A stretch of 19,418 bases of DNA from Candidatus Omnitrophota bacterium. Its GTDB lineage: Bacteria; Verrucomicrobiota; Verrucomicrobiia; Limisphaerales; UBA1319. Below are positions 18,982 to 19,418 of the stretch, in pieces; position 1 is the first letter of the stretch, and every line of letters begins with the position of its first letter. The DNA lies in NCBI GenBank assembly GCA_023473405.1, contig JAMCZD010000526.1, positions 1-19,418 of the forward strand. Reading direction: 5' to 3'. The notes under the pieces were generated by a model that saw only the letters and a list, made by a program, of their open reading frames with translations, did not search any database and was not told the origin of the DNA. The translations under genes were made by a program, and so were the position numbers.

Positions 18982-19401
18982 CTGAACACGAATCGAATCC
19001 TCATCCTAGGCTTGGGCAACGACATCCTGAGCGATGATGCTATCGGGCTTCACGTTGCCCGTGAAATTCGCCTTCGCCTCGAAAGGGCAGGGGACGCCAT
19101 CGAAGTCAGGGAAAGTCTCGAGATGGGCCTGTCCCTCCTCGATGAAATCGTCGATTTCGATGCGTTGGTCCTGGTCGATGCGGTGCAAACTCATCGGGCC
19201 CCACCTGGTTTCCTGCACGAGATCGGGTTGGGCGACCTTAAAATCCTCCCCGCTATGTCCCCTCATTTTTTGGGGATCGGTGAAGTCCTTGCCCTGGCTC
19301 GTGAATTGGGTTTGGCTGTGCCGCAGCGCGTTCGAATATTCGCTGTCGAGGTGGCCGATCCGTTCACTGTCCGTGCCGAAATGCCATTTCGACCATGTTA
19401 A
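18982..19401 (+). CDS. [NiFe] hydrogenase maturation endopeptidase, 3' end probably chimeric
   Basis: HyaD/HycI/FrcD-type protease that removes the C-terminal tail of the large subunit after nickel insertion. Family marks are ILILGLGNDILSDDAIG (first strand and metal-binding acidic residue), LVDAV (Asp) and SPHFLGIGEVLALAREL (His). No ATG starts the frame. I chose CTG at 18982, about 11 bp after an AGGA, because the first strand RILILGLGN would be lost with the TTG at 19012. The ATG at 18971, overlapping the large-subunit stop, is out of frame, and a one-base error could explain this. At about 139 residues it is shorter than the usual 150-165. Its final codons (from about 19377, EMPFRPC and the stop) lie in the inverted copy of hydrogenase sequence, so the true C-terminus is probably missing. 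Confidence 0.8.
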   Translation: MNTNRILILGLGNDILSDDAIGLHVAREIRLRLERAGDAIEVRESLEMGLSLLDEIVDFDALVLVDAVQTHRAPPGFLHEIGLGDLKILPAMSPHFLGIGEVLALARELGLAVPQRVRIFAVEVADPFTVRAEMPFRPC

Positions 19402-19418
19402 GCAGGCCTTCCGTGACT
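19377..19418 (-). repeat. Right arm of the 42-bp inverted repeat, at the window end
   Basis: Reverse complement of 18818-18859 with no mismatch over 42 bases. It runs to the last base given and replaces the expected end of the maturation-protease gene. It is most simply read as a fold-back or assembly artefact at a contig end. Confidence 0.95.

Overview
This 19.4 kb window is bacterial, dense in genes and fairly GC-rich. My best guess at the lineage is Verrucomicrobiota (Pedosphaera/Limisphaerales-like). The reasons are a dispersed-repeat relic at about 4794-4899 that resembles repeats I remember from those genomes, and a Tat-exported sugar-isomerase-fold protein of a kind common in the Planctomycetes-Verrucomicrobia group. 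This placement is inference, since no marker gene settles it. The window has two arms that diverge from a gene-poor stretch at 8681-9392.

Left arm (94-8680, all minus strand). Read from the divergence point, the first genes form a signalling cluster. A stand-alone CheB-type methylesterase domain overlaps a CheR-derived PAS/coiled-coil protein, which is followed after 9 bp by a PAS-histidine kinase with a receiver fused at its end. The CheR catalytic core is deleted in frame. The kinase-receiver gene stops inside an inverted-repeat element, where a LuxR-type DNA-binding domain would often follow. After about 370 bp of repeat-like, gene-free DNA come an S12 methylthiotransferase (RimO) with unusual insertions, a Tat-exported protein with an L-fucose/arabinose-isomerase-like fold, and a DMT-family (EamA) transporter 4 bp after it.

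Right arm (9393-19418, all plus strand). The first gene encodes a 925-residue fusion of an ADP-forming acyl-CoA synthetase and a GNAT acetyltransferase (PatZ/Pat-like architecture), with the phospho-transfer histidine of active synthetases retained. A hairpin-rich spacer leads to a compact operon: hdrC, hdrB, hdrA, mvhD, mvhG-like small subunit, mvhA-like large subunit, and the hydrogenase maturation protease. It has every subunit of a heterodisulfide reductase/[NiFe]-hydrogenase complex (group 3c), the electron-bifurcating machine known from methanogens, and all metal-binding motifs look intact. H2 would be oxidised (or made) at MvhA, and electrons would pass through MvhG and MvhD to the flavin in HdrA. 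There they would be split between ferredoxin and the HdrBC site, whose disulfide or other substrate is unknown in a bacterium. The adjacent ADP-forming acyl-CoA synthetase fits a fermentative energy metabolism that makes ATP from acyl-CoA.

The most unexpected structural signal is at the right edge. The final 42 bases are an exact reverse complement of 18818-18859 inside the hydrogenase large-subunit gene. The maturation-protease gene runs into this copy, so its last codons and stop are probably not its own. A fold-back or assembly artefact at a contig end is the simplest reading. No tRNA, rRNA, CRISPR array or intact transposase was seen.
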